DNA of 64,000 bases from Pelecanus crispus (taxonomy: Eukaryota; Chordata; Aves; Pelecaniformes; Pelecanidae): NCBI RefSeq assembly GCF_030463565.1, contig NC_134675.1:10747862-10811861 (forward strand), in the 5' to 3' direction. The notes beneath the pieces are model-generated. The model worked only from the letters and a program-made list of their open reading frames with translations, made no database searches and had not been told where the DNA came from. A program made the position numbers and the translations under genes. Shown here piece by piece: positions 23,318-32,479 of this stretch (its first letter is position 1; every line of letters begins with the position of its first letter).

Positions 23318-25279
23318 ATGATATTAGTTCATCTGATCTGTACCATGTTCTTTTCTTGGCTGTGCATGTTAAAGCTTGGTGTTGGTCTGTGCATTGCGCT
23401 ATGCTCTGTAGTGATTAAGGATGTTTTGATTGGGAGGTTCCTTATCAAAATCCTGACCTTGAGCATGGTTTTGTATCTGGGTTTTATACACAAGTCATTA
23501 CTGTACTTCGGGTACCACCTCATGGAGAGAGTTAGCAATTATACCTTTCCCTCGGAGACGTTTGTTGTGGAGGAACTACAGAATGGCACCTTCACTACCT
23601 TATTCTATAATGCTTCCTCCCTCATTACAGAAAGTTTTCAGTATTTTGAACATCCCTGGGCAGTTAAGATACTTCTATTGATACTTCTTGGGAATATTGT
23701 TTTGGTTTTGACAAAGGTTAGTAAGCAATTTAAGAATATCATCCAGAGATCTGCCCCAAGGCTGGAGAGTTATGAGTGGCAGGGTGTGTGGGATCGTATG
23801 CGCAAGTACCTAGGGCAGTGGGCACCTCCCGTGTTTTGGAACTTCACCCCTGAACAAGTGCAGAATCCTGAAGAACTAGTAAAGTATTTGGAAGAAGTAT
23901 GTTCTCACCCTGGCAACTCCAGAGAGACACAACTCATTGCAACATGCTGGGGACTGGCGCATGCTTATAGAGCCCTGTTCAACACTATTCAGTACCCTCA
24001 AGGGAAAGAGAGGGTCTCTGGATCTGATGACAAAACAACAGGCACTGTGGCTACTCCAACCACAGCCATGAGCACTGTGGCTACTCCAACCACAGCCACA
24101 AGCACTGCAGCTACTCCAACCCCAGTGGCAGGCACTGCGGCTAAACCAGAGAACCAACCTGCGCCGGTATCAGTTGCCCCTATACAGAAGAAAAAATACA
24201 CGAGGAAATCAGTTCGTTTAGTAAGGGATGAAGATGAACCAGGGCCATCACGAGAGCCAGAGGAGGAAGAACCCATAAATGAGATGGTGACCACCCGATC
24301 CCTATCCCTGAGTGAGCTGCGAGATATGCGAAAAGATTTCGGTCGTCATCCAGGCGAGCACATCATCACCTGGCTGCTACGATGCTGGGATAACGGGGCC
24401 AGTAGCCTGGATTTAGAGGGTAGGGAAGCCAAGCAGCTGGGATCCCTTTCCAGGGAAGGGGGCATTGACAAAGCAATTGGAAAAGGGGCAAAACCACTCA
24501 GCCTCTGGAGGCGACTTCTGTCAAGCGTGAAGGAAAGGTATCCCTTCAAGGAGGATGTTTTATACCGCCCAAGCAAATGGACCACCGTAGAGAAGGGTAT
24601 CCAGTACCTGAGGGAATTACGCGTGCTGGAGGTGATTTACAGTGACCTGAATGATGAGCAGTTAACCAAAGACCCAGGTGAAGTCAGGTGCACACAATCC
24701 ATGTGGCGGAAGGTGGTACGGAGCGCACCAGCATTGTATTCCAACTCGTTGGCAATACTAGCCTGGAAAGATGATGAGGCACCAACGGTGGATGAAGTGG
24801 CTAGACAACTCCGGGACTACGAAGAAAAGCTCTCTTCCTCCCTACGGGCCTGTGTCTCGGCTGTGGAAAAACTGTCTGAAAATATATGCCAAGAGTTCCA
24901 ACAACTCAGAGAGGATCTGTCCTACTCCCCACCTGCACGGACCAGTGTCTCAGCCATTAGGAGTCAACGTCCCTATGCTCAAGAGAGAGGATATAGAGGA
25001 TACACACCACGGGGCACCCTGTGGTTTTACCTGCGTGATTATGGAGAGGACATGAGAAAGTGGGATGGAAAACCCACCTCAACCTTAGAGGCACGGGTGC
25101 GTGAGTTGCAAGGAAAAACTATTAGAAAAGGCGGTTCTCCCAGGAAAATTGCAGCTCCAGTTTCCAGTGAGCAGTTCCCCAGACAGAGTAAGAGGGCTAA
25201 TTTTACTTCCGACCTTGATCAGGGGACTTTTGATTCACATTTACAGGAAGTGAACAGCGAATACTGTGACCAGTGTTAG
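23318..25279 (+). CDS. gag: ERV1 Gag-like protein with membrane-spanning N-terminus
   Basis: A 653-residue open frame from the first ATG (23318); a second ATG at 23345 has a better context (A at -3) and is the first Met kept in ERV2, so it may be the real start. Residues 2-60 are strongly hydrophobic (two likely membrane segments). Residues 70-115 hold three N-glycosylation sequons (N74, N89, N98), and residues 116-132 form another hydrophobic helix followed by a basic patch. A Thr/Ala/Pro tandem repeat spans 24028-24150. The rest resembles an ERV capsid region (ITWLLRCWDNGAS; SLWRRLLSSVKERYPF), then an RG-rich stretch (ERGYRGYTPRG) and no CCHC zinc knuckle. It ends at a UAG in frame with pol. 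Capsid assignment rests on position and general similarity; the membrane topology is inferred. Confidence 0.85.
   Translation: MILVHLICTMFFSWLCMLKLGVGLCIALCSVVIKDVLIGRFLIKILTLSMVLYLGFIHKSLLYFGYHLMERVSNYTFPSETFVVEELQNGTFTTLFYNASSLITESFQYFEHPWAVKILLLILLGNIVLVLTKVSKQFKNIIQRSAPRLESYEWQGVWDRMRKYLGQWAPPVFWNFTPEQVQNPEELVKYLEEVCSHPGNSRETQLIATCWGLAHAYRALFNTIQYPQGKERVSGSDDKTTGTVATPTTAMSTVATPTTATSTAATPTPVAGTAAKPENQPAPVSVAPIQKKKYTRKSVRLVRDEDEPGPSREPEEEEPINEMVTTRSLSLSELRDMRKDFGRHPGEHIITWLLRCWDNGASSLDLEGREAKQLGSLSREGGIDKAIGKGAKPLSLWRRLLSSVKERYPFKEDVLYRPSKWTTVEKGIQYLRELRVLEVIYSDLNDEQLTKDPGEVRCTQSMWRKVVRSAPALYSNSLAILAWKDDEAPTVDEVARQLRDYEEKLSSSLRACVSAVEKLSENICQEFQQLREDLSYSPPARTSVSAIRSQRPYAQERGYRGYTPRGTLWFYLRDYGEDMRKWDGKPTSTLEARVRELQGKTIRKGGSPRKIAAPVSSEQFPRQSKRANFTSDLDQGTFDSHLQEVNSEYCDQC
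24028..24150 (+). repeat. Thr/Ala/Pro-coding tandem repeat in gag
   Basis: Imperfect 30-36-bp units (core 'gctactccaaccacagcc') encode a mucin-like T/A/P stretch. About four units here against about seven in ERV2 (36800-36995), so the array has changed length between two otherwise close relatives. Confidence 0.85.
25277..25279 (+). other. In-frame UAG between gag and pro-pol (putative readthrough stop)
   Basis: Gag ends at UAG and the protease-polymerase frame continues in the same frame without another stop. The arrangement is conserved in ERV2 (35665-35667, minus strand). In gammaretroviruses the same layout is expressed by suppression of a UAG; suppression here is inferred, not shown. Confidence 0.7.
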
Positions 25280-28200
25280 ACAGGCCCTGCCTCCAGCCAG
25301 GTGGAGGAAAGGGACAACCGGGTTTACTGGACTGTGTGGATTCGATGGCCTGGAACGTCAGACCCACAGGAGTATAAGGCTCTAGTGGACACTGGTGCAC
25401 AGTGCACGCTAATGCCATCAAACTATAGAGGGGCAGAACCCATTTGTATTTCTGGAGTGACAGGGGGATCCCAACAGCTAACTGTACTGGAAGCTGAAGT
25501 GAGCCTAACTGGGAATGAGTGGCAAAAGCACCCCATTGTGACTGGCCCAGACGCTCCGTGCATCCTTGGCATAGACTACCTCAGGAGAGGGTATTTCAAG
25601 GACCCAAAAGGGTACCGGTGGGCTTTTGGTATAGCTGCTTTGGAGACAGAGGAAATTAAACAGTTGTCCACCTTGCCCGGTCTCTCAGAGGACCCTTCGA
25701 TTGTAGGGTTGCTGAAGGTTGAGGAACAACAGGTGCCGATTGCTACCACAACTGTGCACCGGCGGCAATATCGCACCAACCGAGACTCCCTGATTCCCAT
25801 CCATAACCTGATTCGTCGACTGGAGAGCCAGGGAGTGATCAGCAAGACTCGCTCACCCTTTAACAGTCCCATATGGCCAGTGCAAAAGTCTAATGGGGAG
25901 TGGAGACTAACAGTGGACTATCGTGGCCTGAACGAAGTTACACCACCACTGAGCGCTGCCGTGCCAGACATGCTAGAACTTCAATATGAACTGGAGTCAA
26001 AGGCAGCTAAGTGGTATGCCACAAGTGACATTGCTAATGCATTTTTCTCCATCCCTTTGGCAGCAGAGTGCAGGCCTCAGTTTGCTTTTACCTGGAGGGG
26101 TGTTCAGTACATCTGGAACCGACTGCCCCAGGGGTGGAAGCATAGCCCCACCATTTGCCATGGACTGATCCAGACAGCACTGGAACAGGGTGAAGCTCCA
26201 GAACATCTGCAGTACATTGATGACATCATTGTGTGGGGCAACACAGCAGAAGAAGTTTTTGAGAAGGGAAAGAAAATAGTCCAAATCCTTCTGAAGGCTG
26301 GTTTTGCCATAAAACAGAGTAAGGTCAAGGGGCCTGCACAGGAGATCCAGTTTTTAGGAATAAAATGGCAAGATGGACGTCGTCAGATCCCAATGGATGT
26401 GATCAACAAAATAACAGCTATGTCCCCACCAACTAGCAAAAAGGAAACACAAGCTTTCTTAGGCGTTGTGGGTTTTTGGAGAATGCATATTCCAAATTAC
26501 AGCCAGATCGTAAGCCCTCTCTATCAAGTGACCCGGAAGAAGAACGAATTCAAATGGGGCCCTGAGCAACAACAAGCCTTTGAACAAATTAAACGTGAGA
26601 TAGTTCATGCAGTAGCCCTTGGGCCAGTCCGGGCAGGGCAGGATATTAAAAATATGCTCTACACTGCAGCCGGGGAGAATGGCCCTACCTGGAGCCTGTG
26701 GCAGAAAGCACCAGGGGAGACTCGAGGTCGACCCCTAGGGTTTTGGAGTCAGGGATACAGAGGATCCGAAGCCCGCTATACTCCAACTGAGAAAGAGATA
26801 CTGGCAGCATATGAAGGGGTTCGAGCTGCTTCAGAAGTGGTTGGTACTGAAGCACAGCTCCTGCTGGCACCCCGACTGCCGGTGTTGGGCTGGATGTTCA
26901 AAGGGAGGGTCCCCTCTACACATCATGCAACTGATGCTACATGGAGTAAGTGGGTTGCATTGATCACACAACGGGCTCGAATAGGAAACCCCAGTCGCCC
27001 AGGAATCTTGGAAGTGATCATGGACTGGCCAGAAGGAAAAAACCTTAGAATATCACCAGAGGAGGAGGTGACACGTGCTGAAGAGGCCCCACTGTATAAT
27101 AAATTGCCAGAAAATGAAAAGCAATATGCCCTGTTCACTGATGGGTCCTGTCGTCTTGTGGGAAAGCATCGGAAGTGGAAAGCTGCTGTATGGAGTCCTA
27201 TACGACAAGTCGCAGAAACTGCTGAAGGAGAAGGGGAGTCGAGTCAGTTTGCAGAGGTGAAAGCCATCCAGCTGGCTTTAGATATTGCTGAAAGAGAAAA
27301 GTGGCCAGTCCTTTATCTCTATACTGACTCATGGATGGTGGCAAATGCCCTGTGGGGGTGGCTGCAGCAATGGAAGCAGAGCAACTGGCAGCGCAGAGGC
27401 AAAGCAATCTGGGCTGCCGCATTGTGGCAAGATATTGCTGCCCGGGTAGAGAACCTGGTTGTAAAAGTTCGTCATGTAGATGCTCATGTACCTAAGAGTC
27501 GGGCCACTGAAGAACATCAAAACAACCAGCAAGTAGATCAGGCTGCTAAGATTGAAGTGGCTCAGGTGGATTTGGACTGGCAACATAAGGGTGAATTATT
27601 TATAGCTCGGTGGGCCCATGACGCCTCAGGCCATCAAGGAAGGGATGCAACATATAAATGGGCTCGTGATCGAGGGGTGGACTTAACTATGGACAGTATT
27701 GCACAGGTTATTCATGAGTGTGAAACATGCGCTGCAATCAAGCAAGCCAAGCAGTTCAAGCCCCTTGGGTATAGTGAACGATGGCTGAAATATAAATATG
27801 GGGAGGCCTGGCAGATTGATTACATCACGCTCCCACAGACCCGCCAAGGCAAGCGCTATGTGCTCACCATGGTGGAAGCAACCACTGGATGGTTGGAAAC
27901 ATATCCCGTGCCCCATGCCACCGCCCGGAACACCATCCTGGGCCTTGAAAAGCAAGTCCTGTGGCGACATGGCACCCCAGAAAGAATTGAGTCAGACAAC
28001 GGGACTCATTTCCGAAACAACCTCATAGACACCTGGGCCAAAGAGCACGGCATTGAGTGGGTGTATCACATCCCTTACCATGCACCAGCCTCCGGGAAGA
28101 TTGAGCGATACAATGGATTGTTAAAGACTACCCTGAGAGCAATGGGTGGTGGGACGTTTAAACATTGGGATACGCATTTAGCAAAAGCCACCTGGTTAGT

Positions 28201-28462
28201 CAACACCAGGGGATCTGCCAATCGAGCTGGCCCTGCCCAATCAAAACTTCTATGTACTGTAGAAGGAGATAAAGTTCCTGTAGTGCACATGAAAAATATG
28301 CTGGGGAAGACAGTCTGGGTTACTTCCCCCTCTGGCAAAGGCAAACCCATTCGTGGGATTGATTTTGCTCAAGGACCTGGGTGCACTTGGTGGGTGATGC
28401 GAAAGGATGGGGAAGCCCAATGTGTACCTCAAGGGAATTTGATTTTGGGTGAAAATAGCTAA
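25280..28462 (+). CDS. pol: ERV1 Pro-Pol polyprotein (protease, RT, RNase H, integrase), intact
   Basis: Open for 1060 codons after the gag UAG; probably made as a Gag-Pro-Pol readthrough product. Numbering from the codon at 25301: aspartic protease with D30-T-G and a later CILGID block; reverse transcriptase with first catalytic Asp D243 and the YIDD box at 305-308; RNase H with acidic residues D614, E652, D676 and D746; integrase with an HHCC zinc motif (H773, H778, C807, C810) and a D840, D899, E935 triad spaced D-35-E. The C-terminal tail follows. No frameshift or stop was found. No dUTPase and no env follow. Every catalytic residue looked for is present, which is unusual for a bird ERV and fits the low LTR divergence. 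Enzymatic activity is not claimed. Confidence 0.93.
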   Translation, partial: TGPASSQVEERDNRVYWTVWIRWPGTSDPQEYKALVDTGAQCTLMPSNYRGAEPICISGVTGGSQQLTVLEAEVSLTGNEWQKHPIVTGPDAPCILGIDYLRRGYFKDPKGYRWAFGIAALETEEIKQLSTLPGLSEDPSIVGLLKVEEQQVPIATTTVHRRQYRTNRDSLIPIHNLIRRLESQGVISKTRSPFNSPIWPVQKSNGEWRLTVDYRGLNEVTPPLSAAVPDMLELQYELESKAAKWYATSDIANAFFSIPLAAECRPQFAFTWRGVQYIWNRLPQGWKHSPTICHGLIQTALEQGEAPEHLQYIDDIIVWGNTAEEVFEKGKKIVQILLKAGFAIKQSKVKGPAQEIQFLGIKWQDGRRQIPMDVINKITAMSPPTSKKETQAFLGVVGFWRMHIPNYSQIVSPLYQVTRKKNEFKWGPEQQQAFEQIKREIVHAVALGPVRAGQDIKNMLYTAAGENGPTWSLWQKAPGETRGRPLGFWSQGYRGSEARYTPTEKEILAAYEGVRAASEVVGTEAQLLLAPRLPVLGWMFKGRVPSTHHATDATWSKWVALITQRARIGNPSRPGILEVIMDWPEGKNLRISPEEEVTRAEEAPLYNKLPENEKQYALFTDGSCRLVGKHRKWKAAVWSPIRQVAETAEGEGESSQFAEVKAIQLALDIAEREKWPVLYLYTDSWMVANALWGWLQQWKQSNWQRRGKAIWAAALWQDIAARVENLVVKVRHVDAHVPKSRATEEHQNNQQVDQAAKIEVAQVDLDWQHKGELFIARWAHDASGHQGRDATYKWARDRGVDLTMDSIAQVIHECETCAAIKQAKQFKPLGYSERWLKYKYGEAWQIDYITLPQTRQGKRYVLTMVEATTGWLETYPVPHATARNTILGLEKQVLWRHGTPERIESDNGTHFRNNLIDTWAKEHGIEWVYHIPYHAPASGKIERYNGLLKTTLRAMGGGTFKHWDTHLAKATWLVNTRGSANRAGPAQSKLLCTVEGDKVPVVHMKNMLGKTVWVTSPSGKGKPIRGIDFAQGPGCTWWVMRKDGEAQCVPQGNLILGENS

Positions 28463-28932
28463 TGAACTGAATTGTATGATATTAATTGCTTTATAATACT
28501 GTATGTTATCTCTTAACTGTATGTTATCTCTTAACTGCATGTTAATATAATAATATAGTAGGTTAATATTAAGTATATCATACTGTATATTATGATTGCT
28601 ATATGCCGCATCAATGGTATTGCAGTAAGAATTGCCCAGCTTAATGAAAATGAACTTTGATGAAACCATGTTGGAATGAGAACTGACTTCAGCATGCAAC
28701 AGTCCAACACTGCACACCACCTCTCCTGCTCTGAAAGACTGTGATGACATATGGAACCCAAAGTCATGGGCTAAATGAACTCAATGGACATTTTAGAGGG
28801 ATGGGCCATAGACGAAGGGAATGATATCTGTGTGTATATCAAGATAGGGAAAGCGGTGGTGATTAATTAGAACACATTGGAAAGGGGAGGGCCTGTGCAT
28901 GACGTAGATGGTATAGAATAAGGGGTGGATAC
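28463..28932 (+). other. ERV1 3' non-coding region; env absent
   Basis: 470 bp between the pol stop and the 3' LTR with no open frame. It contains a repeated TGTATGTTATCTCTTAACTG phrase (28500-28540) and two purine-rich stretches (about 28880-28893 and 28916-28930). The latter abuts the LTR and is the best candidate polypurine tract, though interrupted by pyrimidines. Confidence 0.75.
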
Positions 28933-29502
28933 TGTCCTGGTTTCGGCTGGGATAGAGTTAATTTTCTTCCTAGCAGCAGGCATAGTGCTGTGTTTTGGAT
29001 TTAGTAGGAGAAGAATGTTGATAACATGCTGATGTTTTTAGTTGTTGCTGAGTACTGCTTATGCTAGTCAAGGACTTTTTCAGCTTCCCATGCTCTGCCA
29101 GGTGCACAAGAAACTGGGAGGGGGCACAGCCAGAATAGTTGATCCAAACTGACCAAAGGGCTATTCCATACCATATGACGTCATGCTCAGTATATAAACT
29201 GGGGGGGGTTGGCCGGGGAGCAGCGATTGCTGCTCGGGAACTGTCTGGGTATCGGTCGTCGGGTGGTGAGCAATTGCATTGTGCATCACTTGCTTTGTAT
29301 ATTATTATTACTATTATTATTATTATATTGTTGTTATTATTATTTTACTTTATTTTATTTTAATTATTAAACTATTCTTATCTCAACCCAGGAGTGTTTC
29401 TCACTCTTACTCCTCCGATTCTCTCCCCCATCCCATCAGGGTAGGGGGAGTGAGCGAGTGGCTGCGTGGTACTGAGTTGCTGGCTGGGACTAAACCACGA
29501 CA
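28933..29502 (+). repeat. ERV1 3' LTR
   Basis: 570 bp, TGTCCTGG to CCACGACA, nearly identical to the 5' LTR, followed directly by the ACGAC target duplication at 29503-29507. Confidence 0.95.
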
Positions 29503-29780
29503 ACGACGTTTGTCTTCCGGAGCAACCACTATGCGTACTGAAGCCCTGCTTCCCAGGAAGTGGCTGGACATCACCTGCTGATGGGAAGTAGAGAATAAAA
29601 TCCTTGTTTTCTTTTTTTGCTTCCGCGCACGGCCTTTGCTTTTGCTTTTCATTAAACTGCCTTTATTATGACCCATGAGGCTTTTTTCCATCTCATTTTC
29701 TCCCCACCTGTCCTGCTGAGGACGGGAGTGATAGAGCGGCTTGGTGGCACCTGGCATCCAGCCATGGTCAACCCATCACA
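29503..29780 (+). mobile_element. LTR-C, right half
   Basis: Continues the LTR interrupted at 22653. It has a polyadenylation-type signal AGAATAAAATCC (about 29591), a GCTTTTGCTTTTCATTAAACTGCC segment and a GGCACCTGGCATCCAGCC end characteristic of bird ERV LTRs. The end is approximate. Confidence 0.7.
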
Positions 29781-30035
29781 CATATGTCAAATAAAGTTGT
29801 CAGTAGTTGGTTCAGTAAAGCAAATACATGCTGTGTTCTTACTTCTTTACACCAGATTCAAGATGAAAAAAAGCTGATACAGCAACTTCACTACTGCCTG
29901 AATTACTTCCTGTTTTACCCATAATTTACACATCAGAGCATCCAATTAATAAAAATATAAACAGTCAAGAACTTAATAAAACAAAGAAAGCTAAATAAAA
30001 AATTTGAGTCTTAAATGAAGAGTGCTATATAGTGC

Positions 30036-30530
30036 TATATAGCTTGCATCCGTGACGTCACGGAGAGGCTGCCAAGCCTGGTAAAGCTTGTGGACTATCA
30101 CCCATTCCTACTGTTCCAAGTAGGGTCGAATGATGCTGCAATGAGGCAACTCAGAAATATCAAAAGAGACTTTATGTGCCTCAGAACAATGTTAAAGGGA
30201 TCAGGATCACAGGTGGTGTTCTCCTTTATCCTCCCAGTAGCTGGTACCATGCTGAACGTCTGGGCTTCTACAACCTTGGGCATACCTTTGAGAAAATGGG
30301 CCTGTTGACAGCTGACAGGGCTCAACTGACCAAGTGGGGCAAGAATGTCCTGGGCAACAAGCTGGCTGGACTTATAAACAAAGCTTTAAACTAGATTTAG
30401 TGGGGGAAGGGGATGGAGTTCTAAGCACTAGAGAAGAGCCAGGGGCTGCTGAGGCATTAGGAAGCAACAGGGAAACACCTGTGAATTGCCTCAAGGGAAT
30501 TAGGGCAAACTCCTCTAAAAAGGTTATGTG
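30036..30530 (+). pseudogene. CR1 ORF1 remnant (SGNH/GDSL esterase-like C-terminus)
   Basis: The reading FLLFQVGSNDA...MRQLRNIKRDF (from about 30102), then SQVVFSFILPVAG and a final NKLAGLINKALN followed by a stop at 30392-30394, matches the C-terminal esterase-like domain of CR1 ORF1 proteins. VGSND corresponds to the GTND-type block. The frame shifts near 30240-30310 and the N-terminal zinc-finger/coiled-coil part is missing. A decayed 5' fragment of a CR1 that continues into ORF2. Confidence 0.7.
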
Positions 30531-30539
30531 ACCAGTAGG

Positions 30540-31437
30540 CCAGCTGAAGTGCCTCTACACCAATGCATGCAGTGTGGGAAACAAGCAGGAGGAGCTGGTA
30601 GCCGCTGCCCAGAGGGAAAACTATGACCTCATTGCTATCACAGAAACTTGGTGGGATGAATTGCACAATTGGAGTGTTGTGATTGATGGCTATAAGCTAT
30701 TCAGAGGGGGCGGGCAAGGAAGGAGAGGTGGAGGAGTTGCCCTCTATGCCAAAAATGGGATTGATTGCACAGATCTATCTTTGAAGAACAGCATTGTGCA
30801 GGTTGAGAGTTTATGGGTGAAAATTAGAGACCAAGCCAACACAGGAAATTTTGTGGTTGGTGTCTACTACAGGCCACCTGATCAAGGAGAGGAGGTTGAT
30901 GAAGAGTTCTTTCTTCAACTGCAGGAAGCATCGCGCTCACAGGCCCTGATTCTGATAGGGGACATCAACCACCTGGACATCTGCTGGAAAAGCAGCACAG
31001 CGAACTGCAAGCAGCCCAGGAAACTACTGGAGTGCATTGAGGACAACTTCCTAGTACAGGTGATGGAGAGCCCGACCAAAGGAGAGGCACTGCTGGACCT
31101 GCTGCTCACTAATGCAGAAGAACTTATTGGAGAGGTCAAGACTGGACATAGCCTGGGCTGCAGTGATCATGCCCTGGTGGAATTCTCAATCTTTAGGGGT
31201 ACAGGACAGGTAAAATTAGAGTCAGGACCCTAAACTTCAGAAAGGCAAACCTTTGGATGTTTAGGGCGCTAGTGCATGGGATCCCCTGGGAACCTGCCCT
31301 CAGAGGCAAAGGAGCGAATGAGAGCTGGGAGATATTTAAAGACATTTTTCTTAGGGCGCAAGAGCTCTCAATCCCAATGTGCAAGAAGACGGGCAGGGGA
31401 GGCAGGAGGCCAGCTTGGCTAAATCAAGATCTCTTAG
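30540..31437 (+). pseudogene. CR1 ORF2 5' part: apurinic-type endonuclease domain
   Basis: From the CR1 'YTNACSVGNKQEEL' start through an open run of about 220 codons (to 31233). Endonuclease landmarks: the catalytic Glu in ITETWWD, the GVYYRPP block, GDINHLDICW (usually GDFNH) and the final SDH (GCSDHALVEF). A frameshift or stop at 31231-31233 is followed by the linker segment (PWEPALRGKGANESWE ... GRRPAWLNQDLLV). It is cut at 31437 by the left LTR of ERV2. The style is an older CR1 subfamily than the RT piece on the other side of ERV2. Confidence 0.85.
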
Positions 31438-32012
31438 TGTCGTGGTTTAGCCCCAGCCAGCAACTAAGCACCACGCAGCCGCTCGCTCAATCCCCCTACC
31501 CTGATGGGATGGGGGAGAGAATCGGAGGAGTAAGAGTGAGAAACACTCCTGGGTTGAGATAAGAACAGTTTAATAATTGAAATAAAGTAAAATAGTAATG
31601 CTAATAGTAACAGTATAATAATGATAATAATAATAATACTGATACACGAAGCAAGTGATGCACAATGCAATTGCTCACCACCCGCCGACCGATACCCAGA
31701 CAGTTCCCGAGCAGTGATCGCTGCTCCCCGGCCACCCCCCCCCCAGTTTATATACTGAGCATGACGTCATATGGTATGGAATAGCCCTTTGGTCAGTTTG
31801 GATCAACTATTCTGGCTGTGCCCCCTCCCAGTTTCTTGTGCACCTGGCAGAGCATGGGAAGCTGAAAAAGTCCTTGACTAGCATAAGCAGTACTCAGCAA
31901 CAACTAAAAACATCAGCATGTTATCAACATTCTTCTCCTGCTAAATCCAAAACAGAGCACTATGCCTGCTGCTAGGAAGAAAATTAACTCTATCCCAGCC
32001 GAAACCAGGACA
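31438..32012 (-). repeat. ERV2 3' LTR
   Basis: 575 bp, LTR-A, read on the plus strand from TGTCGTGG to CCAGGACA, with intact CRE and TATA box (about 31755-31770). Confidence 0.95.
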
Positions 32013-32479
32013 GTATCCACCCCTTATTCTATACCATCTACGTCATGCACAGGCCCTCCCCTTTCCAATGTGTTCCAATTAATCACCACCGCTTTCCCTA
32101 TCTTGATATACACACAGATATCATTCCCTTCGTCTATGGCCCATCCCTCTAAAATGTCCATTGAGTTCATTTAGCCCATGACTTTGGGTTCCATCTGTCA
32201 TCACAGTCTTTCAGAGCAGGAGAGGTGGTGTGCAGTGTTGGACTGTTGCATGCTGAAGTCAGTTCTCATTCCAACATGGTTTCATCAAAGTTCATTTTCA
32301 TTAAGCTGGGCAATTCTTACTGCAATACCATTGATGCGGCATATAGCAATCATAATATATAGTATGCTATACTTAATATTAACCTACTATATTATTATAT
32401 TAACATGCAGTTAAGAGATAACATATAGTTAAGAGATTACATACAGTATTATAAAGCAATTAATATTATACAATTCAGT

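Larger units (their letters stand above)
22654..29502 (+). mobile_element. ERV1: full-length env-less provirus, LTR-A family
   Basis: Complete provirus of 6849 bp: 5' LTR 22654-23224, primer binding site 23233-23250, gag, in-frame pro-pol, about 470 bp of non-coding 3' region and 3' LTR 28933-29502. It is flanked by the perfect 5-bp duplication ACGAC. Pol has no internal stop and its key motifs are present. No env frame exists between pol and the 3' LTR. The two LTRs differ by about seven substitutions and a G-run length change by eye (roughly 1.2%), so the insertion is fairly recent. A 5-bp duplication and env absence resemble class III (ERVL-like) elements, while the primer site is of the tRNA-Lys(1,2) type. 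Confidence 0.95.

Noticed and set aside
28463..28932. Possible env gene after pol
   Set aside because: Only 470 bp, stops in all frames, no signal peptide or fusion-peptide-like frame.
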